Notes: generated by a model from the letters alone, not told the origin. DNA of 64,000 nucleotides from Galaxea fascicularis (GCA_948470475.1 OX419336.1:1289501-1353500); one strand, 5' to 3'. Positions 26,101 to 39,340 are shown, numbered from the stretch's first letter. Translations and numbers: made by a program.

Positions 26101-29100
26101 GAAAACCTTCACTGAACCGCACATATGAGGAACGCCAGTCAGTAACTCACTGCTCCGAGGTAAACACACAGTTTTCAATGAGACAAGCTTATTGCGTTTC
26201 CTTGGCAACTGAGTAACCTTCAGCATTCTTTGCGGCATTTTTCTCTCTTTCAAGAAAAGCACTGAGTTCGTTAAGGACCAGTTACTTTTAGGAACAGCTT
26301 CAATTGTTAGGATTTCAAAATGATGCATTGAGCAAAGGAGTTCTTCTCAAAAGTAGCGTAAAGGATAACTTTGCCAAAAACTGGATCCATTATGTCCATC
26401 AATGAAAGGACCGTGTATGAGTGAGGCACATCTTTTTTTAATTTTAACACTTTCAAAACCCATATTCACGTCGGCGATTCGGCTAGTGCTAAAACCAGAA
26501 GATGACATAATTGCTATGGAGAATAACTGCTGTCCTCCTTTTCCACACAAATAACTTATTTGGGGTGTGTAAAACTTCCTCACCATTGAAAGCATTCATC
26601 AGCTGGGAAGGTGTAGCAAAAACCATTCCTGCCTTTGTTCTTTAATCAATCTCTCTGAAGCCGGCCTTGTTGATTCGATTGTTGCCTTAATTTGCGAACA
26701 CCAGAGCATAAGAGCATTTCCCACGAGAAAAATAACCCAAGTGTTGGCAATTACTGTGACTGGTTCGTAATCTAATCGAGCTTACAATTGTCTGTGCTCA
26801 TGTTGTCTTTCAGCGATTTTCACGGTGCGACAATGCATTAGCCAACAGCCTTTATCATTGCGAAATTTCGAGAGATTATACCACTAGTTCGAAGAGTATT
26901 CATTGTGAAACCTGAATTAAAAGCATCAATTGTATCAAAAAACAGTTATCCTTAGCGTTAGAGGCAAACAGAATATTGAGCCGAGAAACGTATCATGACA
27001 TCTGGCCAGTGAAACAAAGTGTTGCTTCACTCTGTTACGAATAGAGCACGACAAACTTCGATCTTAACCTTACGCCGGTAAGTTTGAAGAAAAAATGTTG
27101 AATAAGAATTAAGACTATTCTTGACTTTGGACTTGATGACTAAAAAAGTCTTAAAACTATTTTGTTAAGTAAAAACGAAGTTTTTAAATTAGCAGTGGTT
27201 ATTTTCTGATTAGAAAGGGTGGTAAGCTATTAACACTGATGTATCTGCTTAAAAATTATCAGTCATCCCTTATGCTCTCCTGACCCAAGAAATTGCCTCT
27301 GAAAATATGACACTAGCTTTGGTCAAATAAAGGATGTAAACAAGACTTCTAAAATTAGTTAAGGCAAAAATGATATAAAAACAAAACTAGTGTTTTTATT
27401 TTAAAAATAACATTGATTGCCGCGGGCAAAACACCGTTTCAGGTGCAAGCAACTTTAGGAGACCATTGATCCTAACGTGAAGTGAACCTTGAGAAAACGA
27501 AACAATTAAATAAACCAACCGCTAAAAAACTACAAACGACTTTTTAATTGAATTTCCGTCATTTTATTGGATATAGATTAGCTGTCAAAATGATATGTAT
27601 ATTCAAGCGAAAGTGAAACAAAGTTACATGAAAACATAAAATTACAACTAATAATGACATTCAAGAAGACTTGATTGTGGTATAAACAGCTTTTCATATG
27701 TTCGTGTTCGCTAACAGAAATAACAAGCTTCGCCGACGCCTTGGTTATCGCCTACTTAACGTAACACAAACTTTACGCCTCGTTATCAATCTGGCGAGAT
27801 TAGCCACGCTCGAATAACATTAATGAAAAGATAAAATCGCGCTTTTTGTCACAAATGAAAACATAAGCCCCGCTAAAACGAACGCGAAAGAAACTTCCAG
27901 CCCACCGAATCCAAGAAGTGTCAAGTTATTGTCTTCTTAAATTCAAATTTAATTTGCCCGTAGCAAGACATGGAGGCTTAAATTGTTGTAAAAAGTCAAC
28001 TCAGGTATTAACGAGCAAATTTTAGGATGAACAAAACTAGATAGTATCGTAAAACGCGCGCATAATATAAAAGGAAATGTAGTTCATGGCAAGGATGTCT
28101 GTAAGGTATCCAACAGGCAAGAACACAGAAAAAACCCTATTTCTAACATATTCGAAGTGTGCCAAAAACGCAATTGACGCGCCTTTAATGTTAAAAGCGA
28201 TTATGCAAGAAACAAGTAACAATTAGAAAATTTGCACGTGTTTATCTCGGAGAGACCCACAGATCCATTGTTCCTTACTCACCGACCAAATCACTGCTTT
28301 GTTGGATTTTCTTTTGTCAAAGAGAAAGCCAAATTCGCCTTATTGAGGAAAATGACCGACCATTGTGAGCGAAGCTTTAATCATGTGTCCCTACAATAGA
28401 TCACCTCCTGGGTGAGTGTGTAAAATACAGAGTCCTTGCCATTCTGACCAAGGCTAGATTTGAGTGGGAATTTGTCATCTGCAGCTTAACGTAACATGTT
28501 ATACTTCAATAAGAGGATTCTTAAAGCGAGAACTCGGTAAAGAATGGTGAGTGTATTTTTCACGTGTTCCCATTAGTTCGTCCTGTCTAATTAACGTCAA
28601 TAAAGGCTTCAAATTGTTTGTATTTCTCGTACAGTTTTAAAGGCCGGTTAACGAAGGGGATCCATCTGAAGAGAAGGCAAGAAAACAGCCATCAAATATC
28701 GGATCTAAGAAGAAAACTTTCTGCTTTTTAAAGTTTCTCAAAGGCAACTTTACATTAGATCTCATATATATTCATTTAACAAGATTAGCAAATTGAAACT
28801 CGTTTATAGGGTTTTTAAAATCCAAATTTCAATTTCATTCTCTTACGGAATGTTAAGATAGACAATCATTTGTGTCAGTGTGTTATAAATTTAGCACTGT
28901 ACCCTGTATCCCAGCCTTTAACAGCTTGCCTTAAACAGCGTGCTGTTTGATCTGTTCCTGATTACTAAATTGACATGATACTTGTTATCAGACCGGGTTG
29001 TAGAAGCTCTCTTTCGCCAGTTAGTGTCTGAATTTAATTGATTTCTCTTATATTATGGAGACACGGTTTCTTGTGGTTTATAGTAATTTTCTTTACCTAT

Positions 29101-30805
29101 GTATTCCCTTTACTTACCTACCGGACATTTTAACTAGAGAACAAACGGTTCAGTAAATTGAAGGCAAAGTCACCTGTTTGTTTTCATGGACGTAGAGGAA
29201 ATGAAAAATGGAAACGTTTTGCTTTACGTTTTTGTAAGTAAACCATCTGAAAATACAAAAATAGAATGTTAGCGTTTTAAACCTCTGAGACCACCAGAGA
29301 CAAAACCTAAAACATGCCGGCAGCGGTCCAGTTCCCATACAAGATCAGACCGAGCGAGTTGGATTACACTTTCGTATCCCTAGTTAAAGAATGGCTTAAG
29401 AACACGTTTTAAAACGTTTGTAAGCCTTTAAACCGGGAAAGCCCTCAGTGGAGATTCGCAAAGGCCAAGATAAACCAAAATGTTTCCAAAATGTCCGGTA
29501 ACGGTTCGGCTCTGTTTTGGAAGACAAGTCTGTTTCAGTAAACCAAAAGTTCGCTTCTCTTTGTCGAGTCATTCACAGGGCAAACTCGAGTAACGTTAAC
29601 GAGTAAAATGTTATAGGAAAAAGGTTGCCAGGAATTCCCACTGCTAGATTTTCATTAGCCTAGAGGTTTTAAAAAAACTCCGATGAACTCCGATGAACTC
29701 CGAGGGATTTACGTAAACAATCCGCCAAAAATGGAGCATTTGATGTAATAAAATCACAATAAGAGAAAGTTTCAGTGTGACAGGAGCTGCAGAATATCTT
29801 TTAAAAAGATTACGATATTTTTTTATTTGTAAGACATGTTTCGATGTGACTCACATCGTCGTCGGTTACAAAGAGTGTTTGAAAAACCATTTGAACTTTA
29901 ATGTAACAACCTAAATAAGAAGCCAAATTAAATATACTAACAAGTACAAATTAATAACAAAGAGAGAAGGCGTGAATGATGACAATGATAAGTGTCAAAT
30001 TGAGGTGATTAACTTTAGTTGTTGATTTAAGTTCAGGCATTTACCAGATGATGTGCATAGCCTCCTTGAGTTTGAGTTGAAAGTTTGTGGAGGCAGAATC
30101 GATTATTTCAAAGCTATTTATGGATATACAAACCAAAATATCTCGGATTCTTTACTTAGAATACCTTATATTCCGATCACTGTACTGTTGCTTTTTTTTT
30201 CACTTGATCCGTTCCATCACGCATTATTTTTGGACCGCAATTCTCCGCCGGTTAAAATTTAATCTATCTTTTCAACTGAAACATGAAATAGGGCAAAAGT
30301 TTTGATCAGATGGCTTTGAAGGCTGCAAAAAATACAAATACTAAACACTTGGTTGAGAGCCGAAAATCCGCATTTCTGGATCAAACCCCGTTACCAACTG
30401 AAGATCTTTTTCAGATTAGTGGCGGCCAGTTTACAAACCCGCAATGCGAGAGAAAATGGGACTTAACTGAGGTGCAAGTCGAGCTATCTGAAAGCAAAAT
30501 TAAAAGAAAAATGCCAGTGTATCATTTCAATTCGCCGATTTCCATTAGTTTTTGCTTGGCAAAATGGAGTAGTAAAAATTCCGAAAGGACTTCAAAAACT
30601 TCTTCTCTTTATTTCATAAACTTTACATAATTGGACTCTTAATACTTCAATAAATAATCTGTTCATGACACAAAGAAGAATTATATAAGCCACAAATTTA
30701 TGAACCATGTGAGATAAAAAAAAAAAAAGTCGAGCTTCTCCGTATCACATGTTCATGAAAACAATTCTTCAGGATATCAGGTACAATAAAAGACACACTA
30801 TTTGT
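23199..30805. other. Gene desert downstream of Emx-like gene
   Basis: About 7.6 kb without a supportable gene or clear transposable element, unusually repeat-poor for this window. Small frames (26044-26595 minus, 28037-28222 minus, 30310-30630 plus) match no family. A short tandem repeat of GATGAACTCC units lies near 29680-29705. Possible cis-regulatory territory of the homeobox gene, by position only. Confidence 0.4.
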
Positions 30806-31017
30806 AGAGGGTCCCCTATACTTTTTTCGTGAAACGTGATTGGGACTATTTTTTTCTCGTCAAACGTGATTTAGGTTTATTTGTTCATTTGTGATTCGTG
30901 ATTGCCGATATTTGCTTTATCGTGAACGTGAACGAATTTTGGGAATTATCCGTGACGCGTGAACAGTCTCAATATTTTACGTGAATGCATTTTCCAAAGT
31001 GGTACAGGGGACCCTCT
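30806..31017. mobile_element. MITE with AGAGGGTCCCCT ends and GTGA-rich core
   Basis: Left end AGAGGGTCCCCTATAC is matched by the right end GTACAGGGGACCCTCT. Between them are about six imperfect copies of a CGTGAaaCGTGATT-type unit (GTGAAACGTGATT, GTCAAACGTGATT, GTGATTCGTGATT, GTGAACGTGAAC, CGTGACGCGTGAAC). It is 212 bp, non-coding and lies just past the 3-prime end of the gene at 31423-33511. Confidence 0.8.
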
Positions 31018-31422
31018 TTTTAACCATGGCCTTCTTAAGATCAATTTTCAGTTAACGTTCGACCGATTACTGTACCAAATAGCAAAATCCTAGACTGAAG
31101 TGAAAGAAGAAAAACAAAAACAAACAAACAAACATGTGGGACGCATGTAAACGTTTGACAAAATCATGTAATCAAAGGCAGTATTCACATGCTTTATCAT
31201 CATTTAATTTATCATTCACATTCAAACTGATTCTTCCTATCAAAGTACTGCTCAATAATATTAACCTCAAGTTGCTTGCTTTTGCAATCCCACCGTTAAT
31301 TTTATTTTCTCGTAATAAATTCAGGTGAACGTTAAAAAAAGATGATATATTATATCATTATAGTATTATTATATTTTAGTATTTTTAAATCACTTATTTT
31401 TGTCCTTTCTTTCATTATAAAA

Positions 31423-33511
31423 CTAATCAGATTCTTCTTCACTCTCTGCGAGATTTTCGTCGGATTCTGACCCAACTGCAAAATAAATGAAAAATATGAA
31501 CACCTTGCAACTGGCTAGCTGGTTAGCTGTCGGCATGATCGACTAACTATGTGACTTACCGACGGACAGACCGACCGACCGACCAACTGACTGACTGACT
31601 CAAGGGGGTACTCCCCTATACAGGTTATATAGATATGTGCCGCCCGAAAGGGTATGCTTTTTGAGCCGTCTTTGTCTGAAAACGGATCAGTATCGGACAC
31701 ATATTCGGCCGGAAACGGTGAACTTGAGTGACTGTAGGTTTCCTCTATTATTTTAATGGCAACAGACAGTTTTTGATTATAACATACCAAGAACACCAAC
31801 TGAAAAAAAGCTTATATTATGATTTGACTTACCTGTAGACATGGCATCTATTTCCCCCAGCATCAACTCGAGTTGATTCACTGTTTCTACTGAGTCTCGT
31901 TGAAGCTCTGTAAATCGAGAACCGCATCTCAGTTGTGGTCAAATTCTCATAACAAGCATTAACTGGCAGTTGAGTCCGCATAATATTTCCAGCAAATTCC
32001 TCCTAACTCTTCCAGGCCTTCTGAACTTATAGTAGTCACTTTGAATAATATAAAAGTTAATTTATTTGCAAGGGAGGATAAGAAAAATTACACTTCAGCG
32101 TGATCTCTGGATAATCGGTAGCCTGCAAACAGCCTTTCCATGTGGGTTATTCCGAAAGATGGTCGCGTCGATGATCGTTTTCACATGACGTCACGGCGGC
32201 CATGTTGGTGCACAAAAACAAAGGAATGACGGGCATGTTGGTGCACAAGGCTAACCCTCTGGGAATTGAGCTCTATTTTTATGCAAATACTTTTTTTTGT
32301 TTCATTGAAACAATATGGCCGCTGGTCACATGACAGAAAACGATCTTTTGAATGGCGCGCGGTCAAAGCTAAGGGTTTGGGGCACTCCTCAATTCCCCCG
32401 TTTTGACCTCGCGCCCATTCAAAAGCAAATCGAACTCAGTGAGAAAAAACCTGAACGAGGAGCCCGTTCACAGGCTAAATAATCGGCTCAATCTCTCACC
32501 TCCATCAACTAAACTTCTAAGTTTTATATGATGCAAGCAAAGAGTCGCACTTTCGTTAAAGTCGCGTCAAGTCTCAAACGTGTATTTGTTACCAGTCCAT
32601 AAAATTTGTTTTGTGATATCGCCGTCGAACGCAAACTTAAAAATATAGCAAAATGCGTGCATCTACAAGAATCATTTTTCAATACAAAGATTTAACACTC
32701 CGTTACCTTTTTTCTTTGGACTTGGGGTTCTTGTTTCTTTCTGAGCAATACTCTGTCTTCTTACTTTGATTTGCGGTAAATGTTCTGTTTCCTGTGTCCT
32801 TTTTCCAATGATTTTGCCCACCAAGGTGGCGCGCTTCATGGCAGTTTTCCAAATATCACGCAACTTTTCTTGAGTATGCTGTGTCACGCCAGACTGTTTA
32901 TTTTCATCACCATCCTCAGGCAGCCCATACGCGAGGCGTGACACCTGCGGACACTCCATCGCATTTAAACTTACGTGTGAACACCTAAGTCTGCGTTCTC
33001 TGTCTTGAGAATACCTTTCCCTAACGCGTTTCAGTTCTAATCTGTTTCTTTTATCATCCTCCAGTTTCCTTTTGTACTCTTTCAAACTGTAGTCTATTTC
33101 GGAGTGAATAGTTCTTGTTTGTAGTATGTTAAGACTGTTCTGTAATCGCTGAGCTCGTAAAGTCTTTTCCGTAGAGTTGGCGTAAATTCCCTGGAGCCTC
33201 CGAAGCAACATAGCTTCTTTTTCATTCATCGCCACTACCTCTTTTTTCTTTCGCGCCGATTTGAGACCCATGTTGTTCAACGGGCCTAAACACCCTCGTC
33301 CGTTCTGTGTTGTGCAAACTTTTGAATGCACATTCGTTTGTTCGGCGCGTTCTTTAGCCCAGCTCTTGGCCCAGCAAAGTTGTTCTTTGCCTTGTTTTTC
33401 GTTCTTAATTCCAATTTTCCGGTTTCCAGGCCGGGGCTTATCCTTGATTGGAGGGAGATTCCTGACACGTGATTCAGTGGTAGAAACTGCGCGCCTGTTG
33501 AGGAAGCCCAT
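31423..33511 (-). CDS. Unrecognised charged helical protein
   Basis: Three exons, 33511-32707, 31907-31833 and 31475-31423, with GT-AG introns whose phases agree, give 310 residues. I do not recognise the family. Residues 1-90 are basic, with Pro- and Lys-rich stretches (PIKDKPRPGNRK). Residues about 93-178 are rich in Lys, Arg, Glu and Leu with heptad-like spacing and probably form a coiled coil. Residues 240-268 are basic and include TPSPKKKG. Exon 2 encodes a short amphipathic helix (ELQRDSVETVNQLELMLG). The last exon is acidic and ends ESEEESD. No signal peptide or membrane segment. Start set at the ATG at 33511. A good acceptor (TTTGTTTGCAG, ending 33526) sits just upstream with an open frame, so a further 5-prime exon exists, either untranslated or coding. 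A nuclear or cytoskeletal role is possible but unsupported. Confidence 0.75.
31563..31700. repeat. Tetranucleotide repeat and repeat fragment in intron
   Basis: About 31567-31602 holds GACC units followed by ACTG units. The adjacent sequence (GGGGGTACTCCCCTATACAG and on to about 31700, with GTGCCGCCCGAAAGGGTATG) resembles a repeat I associate with coral genomes. It lies inside the last intron of the helical-protein gene. The second part rests on memory of similar sequences only. Confidence 0.45.
32173..32345. mobile_element. MITE with GATCGTTTTC ends, in intron
   Basis: Left end GATCGTTTTCACATGACGTC and right end GACAGAAAACGATC are imperfect inverted repeats over about 35 bp including CGGCGGCCAT / ATGGCCGC. 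CATGTTGGTGCACA occurs twice inside. No coding frame. It lies in the first intron of the gene at 31423-33511. Confidence 0.75.
32345..32427. repeat. Inverted repeat next to MITE
   Basis: TTTTGAATGGCGCGCGGTCA is followed after a spacer of about 35 bp by its near-complement TTTTGACCTCGCGCCCATTC. It abuts the MITE at 32173-32345 and may be an element end or an older fold-back. Confidence 0.55.
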
Positions 33512-33525
33512 CTCCAAACTAGAGA

Positions 33526-36500
33526 CTGCAAACAAACAAAGTGTCTCTTATACGTTTACTTTAGAGAACCAAAACTTATGTCGATGATGCCGTAAGACAA
33601 AGGTGTCTTCCGAGACTACCTTGTTTAGAAATATCCGGGGTGAAACTTTTGAAAACCAAAGCTTGGAAGAAATAAAAATGTTTTGAAAGTTGCTTGTCAT
33701 TTCTTGTATCGGTTGAATTGCGTTATTTAAAACATGTTACGCGACATCATTTACGCACGAGCAAGGTTTTCAGAAAAAATAACAGCGTCCTGGTTTGTCT
33801 CAAGTGGTGGTTGATAAAACTCTAAGGAGCACACGGTAAATTGTAGGAAGACTTATTAAAACATTAGGTAAAGTATAAACCCATTCGTAGGCTTAAGTGA
33901 AGCCACCATCGAATTTTCGTGCACTTGAAATAGTACAGCGTGTCCTACGCTGAGTCAATGGCCCTAGCGTTAAAACAAGTCCCAGTTTCGTTGGAGCACT
34001 TAAGACCTTAAAACTGGGACGCAATTTTTCGTTAAATAATCTCTTTGTCACTTCGGGATAAAACTTAGTAGTGTGGGGTTTCGAAAGCACGATATTATCC
34101 ATTTTAGCTTGATATTAAGACGTTTCTTCTTTATGTTTGACCATGTGGTGATATGATGAGCAAACGACAGAACGCTGGTCGCAGTAACACTCAAAGAAAA
34201 AATGTTTGACCAGACTGGCAAAAGCAAAGCAAGCAATGGAAATGAAATCGTTAAAGGATTTTACCAGTATCATATACACCCTACGCTTGACGCAACGAAA
34301 TGTCTGTTTGCATTTCGGTAACCTTTTTTTAATAAACCTCCAGTTTCTGCTTCCCAATCGCATTTTTTTTTTTCTCGTGTGCAATGGCCTTCAGGGTCCC
34401 GCACCCAGTATCACGAAATGAGAATTCAAATTGACCAAACTGGCTGGCGTAGATTGAACATGAAGTTTTATTCAAGTGGTCCATCCGACGAACAGTCACA
34501 AATAAACCAAAACTTAAAAGGTAATTTGGACTGAAACACTGTGTAAAAATTACGTCACTAAAAACGAAACTAAAATCACCGAAGTCAAGACTTTCCCTTG
34601 TGTTGTGCCTCTGAAAAGAGTCGCTTTGCGCGAGTCCGAAGACAAATGCCCCTACCAACTCGCGCCGGTGGCGGTCCGACGCACCCCCCACTCAAAATCC
34701 TGGCTACGGGTCTATTTGTTCCTACTTACGTCCGGCAGGTCTTGAGTTTGGCCAGCTCAGGGCGGCAGTACCCGGTAGAGGAAGAGGGCGGTGCCTCTGG
34801 AATGACATCCAGGCCTCCCAGTCTTTGCTCACCGGCTGGCTCCGCGAACTGAAATAAACAAACAAACGCCTTTATTTAACGAGGGTGGAACGTAATAGCA
34901 GAGCTAATGAACTTCGAAAGAGATATCAAAACCAAAAAAATTATGTTGTTGGTATTTGGAACGTTTCCACGGTAGACTGTGATCGCACCTCCTTTCTCAC
35001 TGTTGTTAATGGAGCTGGCAGCGTTGGAAACGCTTCGCTTCCTACCACTTTCTTTATTCTCGCTGGCCTAGAGCGCGCACACCGTTATGGATAAACCATG
35101 AGCAAATGAACGCATTTCTTTCAGTTAATGTATTCTTGTTTATCACGTGGCCACGTTACTACCAATAGCGTAGCTTCATCTCCTCTATACATACCACACA
35201 CGACCCATACTGAATTCGTCGATTCGTTCCGACGAAGGGTTAACGTTCGAAACGTCAGCTTTGAGAATCCCTGTAGGTGGTCAATTTACATTATCAACAC
35301 CGCAGATTAAACCACATTTTTGACGCAACATCAGTTTCTTTAGAAACTACCACCTTTATAGAAATAAGGAAAGTGAGCAATATGCATAATGTAACTATTT
35401 GCGGTTCATTATAATCAGCAATCAATAGGTAAATGTGACTTTCAAATTTAATTGGGATTGCAGTAAAACATAAAGCAAAGCCACGAGAAAAGACAGTCTA
35501 GTATCCAATGATTTACTCGGCAATTCAGAACAACTAAGCCTTAAATAATCAGTTTTTGCACCAATTATTTGTTTACTTTATTGCTCTCGCTTCTGGCATA
35601 CGTTATTAGCTTCAGGAATTTTAAGCACTCTCTAAATATGGTATGATAGTTGAAGAGGGATAAAATCATTTGGAGCTTGCATTAGGCGAGTACTTGATTA
35701 TAAATTCTTTCAGATAAATTTATCTGTGGTATTGGCTTAAGTTGAAATTCTTTAAGACCCCTAGTATCTGATCAGATACCTCAGAAACAAACAAACTGTC
35801 CCAGCGAACTTCATAAAACTTACCAATATTGAAGCAAAAACAAAGGGTTTTGAATACTTGGAAGAAAGATCCCAAAACATTAGTAATCCGAGAGCAGCAG
35901 AGGTTACTGAATTGAACTGAATTGTAGAAATCCGAGCGTGCGATAATTGAGATGAAGACTGCGGTTACACAGCAATGCTTAGGCCTTATTTTAGACTTTG
36001 TTGAATATAGGAAATTTGTTAAGACTTGATAAATTTAGAGATTGTTTGAAAATCAGGAATTCTTGACTTAAACTAAATGTTGCAGTAAGCTGAGATTTCT
36101 TCTGTTCGAGCAGACTGCTTAAGCCATTCATTAATCCTGAGTAACTGAAAGTTTTACCTGTGCAGGCTTGATAAAACGTAACGGGCATAACACTCCACTC
36201 TTCAATTTTCCACGCGACTAGGAAAAACGACGGCAGGATTTTGGCGTAGTTTTCTCTACATAGTTTATCACACTCTCACCCCGACGTTCAGCGAAGCACC
36301 GTTATCTTTAGCGCTAAACACACAAATTATTGATCAACAATTGTCCCAATCTAAGCAACCAAAAGAAACAAAGAGATGTCAGTTCAAAATGCAAATTTGG
36401 AAATAACAAAAGACAATTGACAACAGCTTAGATGGCATGACATTACCGCCAGGCTTACAAGTAAACCATGACGCTCATAATCTCTCTACGGAGCTTTCTG

Positions 36501-39340
36501 TGCCATTTTAACTCTACAGAAAACAAACTGTTTGTTTTGATTATTGGTCATCTGATGAACCTCTTTTTTAAAAAGGATCCTGTTAGACTGCGTTGTAAAT
36601 ACACACTCGGTTTAGGATAGTTTCCTTTGGATTTGTCAGTAAATTGCTGCAAATACTGTGATAGAATTGAGTATACGTCGAGATACAACTCAGTCCCTTA
36701 GCGCATGCGCACAAGATTTAGGAGTCGGAAATTGATTTGTGCATGTGTGCCATGCGTAACGTGCAGCGAAGTTCCAGTGCATCGAAGTTAATATTTGGCG
36801 ACCTTTATCAAGCCTCATTTTCTTACTCCTTGTGTTATCTTATTAGTATCCCTCTTTCGACTTGTTGGCATCAAATCTCCTTCATTCTGTTATTTTTACA
36901 AATAGGGTGAGCCTGGTGTTCGCTTACTATAAAACCGTAAAAACGAGTGATGGGAGAGGAATTGCAATCAGGATTCAACTAAAAGACCGGTTTGCTCATG
37001 AGCGCAATAGCATATGTCAGGTGAGCTGAGGAGGGAATTTTGACAAGCCTCTCCACGCATGCGTGTTTTGTCTCTCGTGCACTTGCTTGAAACGCAATTT
37101 GTTGTCGAGAACTTAAGTGCAAATGAGCACAGTTAAGGGAATATCAGTATAGAGGACCGTCAGGACCACACTTAAACTGGGTAGCAATCATTATCTTGTG
37201 AACAAATGAGCATGAAACGAGCTCTTTTCCGCGCTCCTTGCATTCGCGCGCTTGTCGTGTTCTCAGTTGAAAAAGGAGGGCTGCCATCTGCTCAAAATTT
37301 ATTAGCGGCACGCGTTTATGCGTTTTGTTTAAAATGCTCAAGATTTTTAGCGTCGCGACTAAACAAAGACAAACTAGCAGACCTAATCCTCTGGACGAAG
37401 GCGATACACGAGACGTCTTCAAACTACAGAAAGATATTAGCCGGGGGCACCTCAAAGATAAAAAATGTAACCTAACTATGCAAATAGTTTCGAAACATAG
37501 AAGCTTTATCATAACTCCAACTGGATAAAGTAGGATCGTTCGCGTGAGTGAAGTGGAAAGAATTGTTTTTGATGGCATCGTCGGAAGGCTGTGCGGCCTG
37601 AGTACAAGTCCTTATAGCAGTGATTAGAAGCCGTCGAAACTGCGGACTAACGGACAATGTGCATTTTTTCCAGCTCGATTTTCCTGTTTATAACACACCG
37701 TTTATTATCTACTTTTTTTTCAAAGGAATTTTAACTGTATGTCACGGAGCTAGCAAGAAACATTCTTGATAAACCGGTTTTAGGCGCCGGCAATGTCAGT
37801 ATTCTTTTTGATGGGATGCCTGTGCATAACATGTTTCTCTGAAACAGCACGAAGCCAAAAGCACGGCAGTTCGATTCCACTAATAGTGCCAGTTAAAGTG
37901 CCAACACATAGCCCTGACGCCATACGGGATTCAGATCACAAGACGCTATGAGGTGTTGTCGATATTAAAAAGTGTCACCACTGAGCCTCACGTAATGCAC
38001 GCAATGAATCTGATGAAAACTACAGTCAAAATCCACGACACATGATGGCAGCCACGCGAGGCGAAAAACTTAACAAGCAATAATGCTTTGAATAATAAGC
38101 AGTGAGCTACACTACTGAGGTTGCCTTTCAAGGCAAGCTATGCCTCGTTTTTCGTTCAGAATAAATATCTATTCATTTTTTTTTTTTATAAATTTGGCGT
38201 AAAAACGAACTTAACGCTAGCGGAAAGCTAAAATCCGATAACATTTAAATCCATTATTAACATTGCTCCAAAGGCTTCAAAATCCACATGTCTGTCGGTA
38301 AATAAAACCGATTAACACAAAAATGTCACGAATGTCTATTTCAGGATTTAGTCTTCCGTCTGTTCAGCATCTTTCGGACACCAGTATCCACTGATTCTCC
38401 TCTTGTACTTCTTTGTTAAGATCATCACAAGGCACCGGTATGACTCGTTCTGGCTTGATTTTTCTAGTGACTGGTTTAGAATACCACACCTTAAAGAACG
38501 CCTTTTAGAACAAAGACAGGGAATTTTTTAGTTTAACATGTTTCTAATTATACTCACGTGTGCCGCAAAAGGAATTTCCAAATAGGATTTTAAAAAGCCA
38601 TTTAGAGAGACATTAATGGTCAATCACTGACAATGCTTGACAACCTAATCCAAAGAGAAACCACAATCATTACCACAAACCAGGAGAAGATGAAACGCTG
38701 GATTTTTGTGCGTTGATGCAGGTTGTGGATACACGCGATGTGTGCCACGGTCACTCGGGCACTTGTTAAGTGCAGTGAAGACCAAGTTACTGTCCAAACA
38801 ATCGAGAAAAAAAGAGAAAGTTTAAATCCTTCATTTGTCGTCGGATTAGACACATGCAGGATGTCAGGCATGTCTAGGTGCAAAGCTCACGTTATTCAAG
38901 TGCATTTTCTCACTTCGCTAAGGACTTAAGCGGAGCTTGAAAGAGAGATGAATTTTTTTTTCTTTTTCTTCATTTTTCCATCTTTCTAACTTTGGAATCT
39001 TTCTAGGCCCAGGTCTCAAGCGTAGGAAAATGGGATATACTGAAATATTGTAGTTACTCACGACTGAAGTCCAGAAGAGATATTTCTAAAGTCAAGGAAC
39101 GAGACTGAAGACGTTGTTTGCAAACTAAGCCCTTTTCCTATCAGAAGTGCCTCTGTTACAACTAAAATATCTGAGAAAGTTTACCCTCCTGTCACAATAC
39201 GGTATCGCGCAAATCGTTCTCAGTTGATCAATCAAAATTGTTAATTACTTACATCGGTTTCACAGCTGTACAAAAACATACTACAAAGGCGTAAGTTGGC
39301 CACTAACACTTAAACGACTCATCTGTAATCTCAGCTGTTA
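33526..39340. other. Gene-poor interval
   Basis: About 5.8 kb. No gene could be supported. The minus-strand frame at 38620-38883 has two hydrophobic stretches and could be a terminal exon of a membrane protein, but it has no recognisable family. A retroelement-like tail lies at 35195-35310. The stretch 34740-34850 is GC-richer than its surroundings, perhaps a transposon fragment. Confidence 0.35.
35195..35310 (+). mobile_element. Retroelement tail remnant with hairpin motif
   Basis: Contains GACGAAGGGTTAACGTTCGA followed by AACGTC, then GGTGGTCAATTTACATTATC. This arrangement (GACGAAGGG, short loop, CGAAACGTCAGC) recurs at the ends of retroelements in invertebrates, possibly Penelope-like or LTR elements. 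No reverse transcriptase frame is nearby, so this would be a truncated copy. Assigned partly from memory of similar repeats. Confidence 0.4.

Noticed and set aside
30310..30630. 106-codon plus-strand frame
   Set aside because: Begins with ATG but matches no family and has no supporting signals; a chance frame is likely.
38620..38883. Minus-strand frame with two hydrophobic stretches, perhaps the last exon of a membrane protein
   Set aside because: No recognisable family, no partner exon and no firm acceptor.
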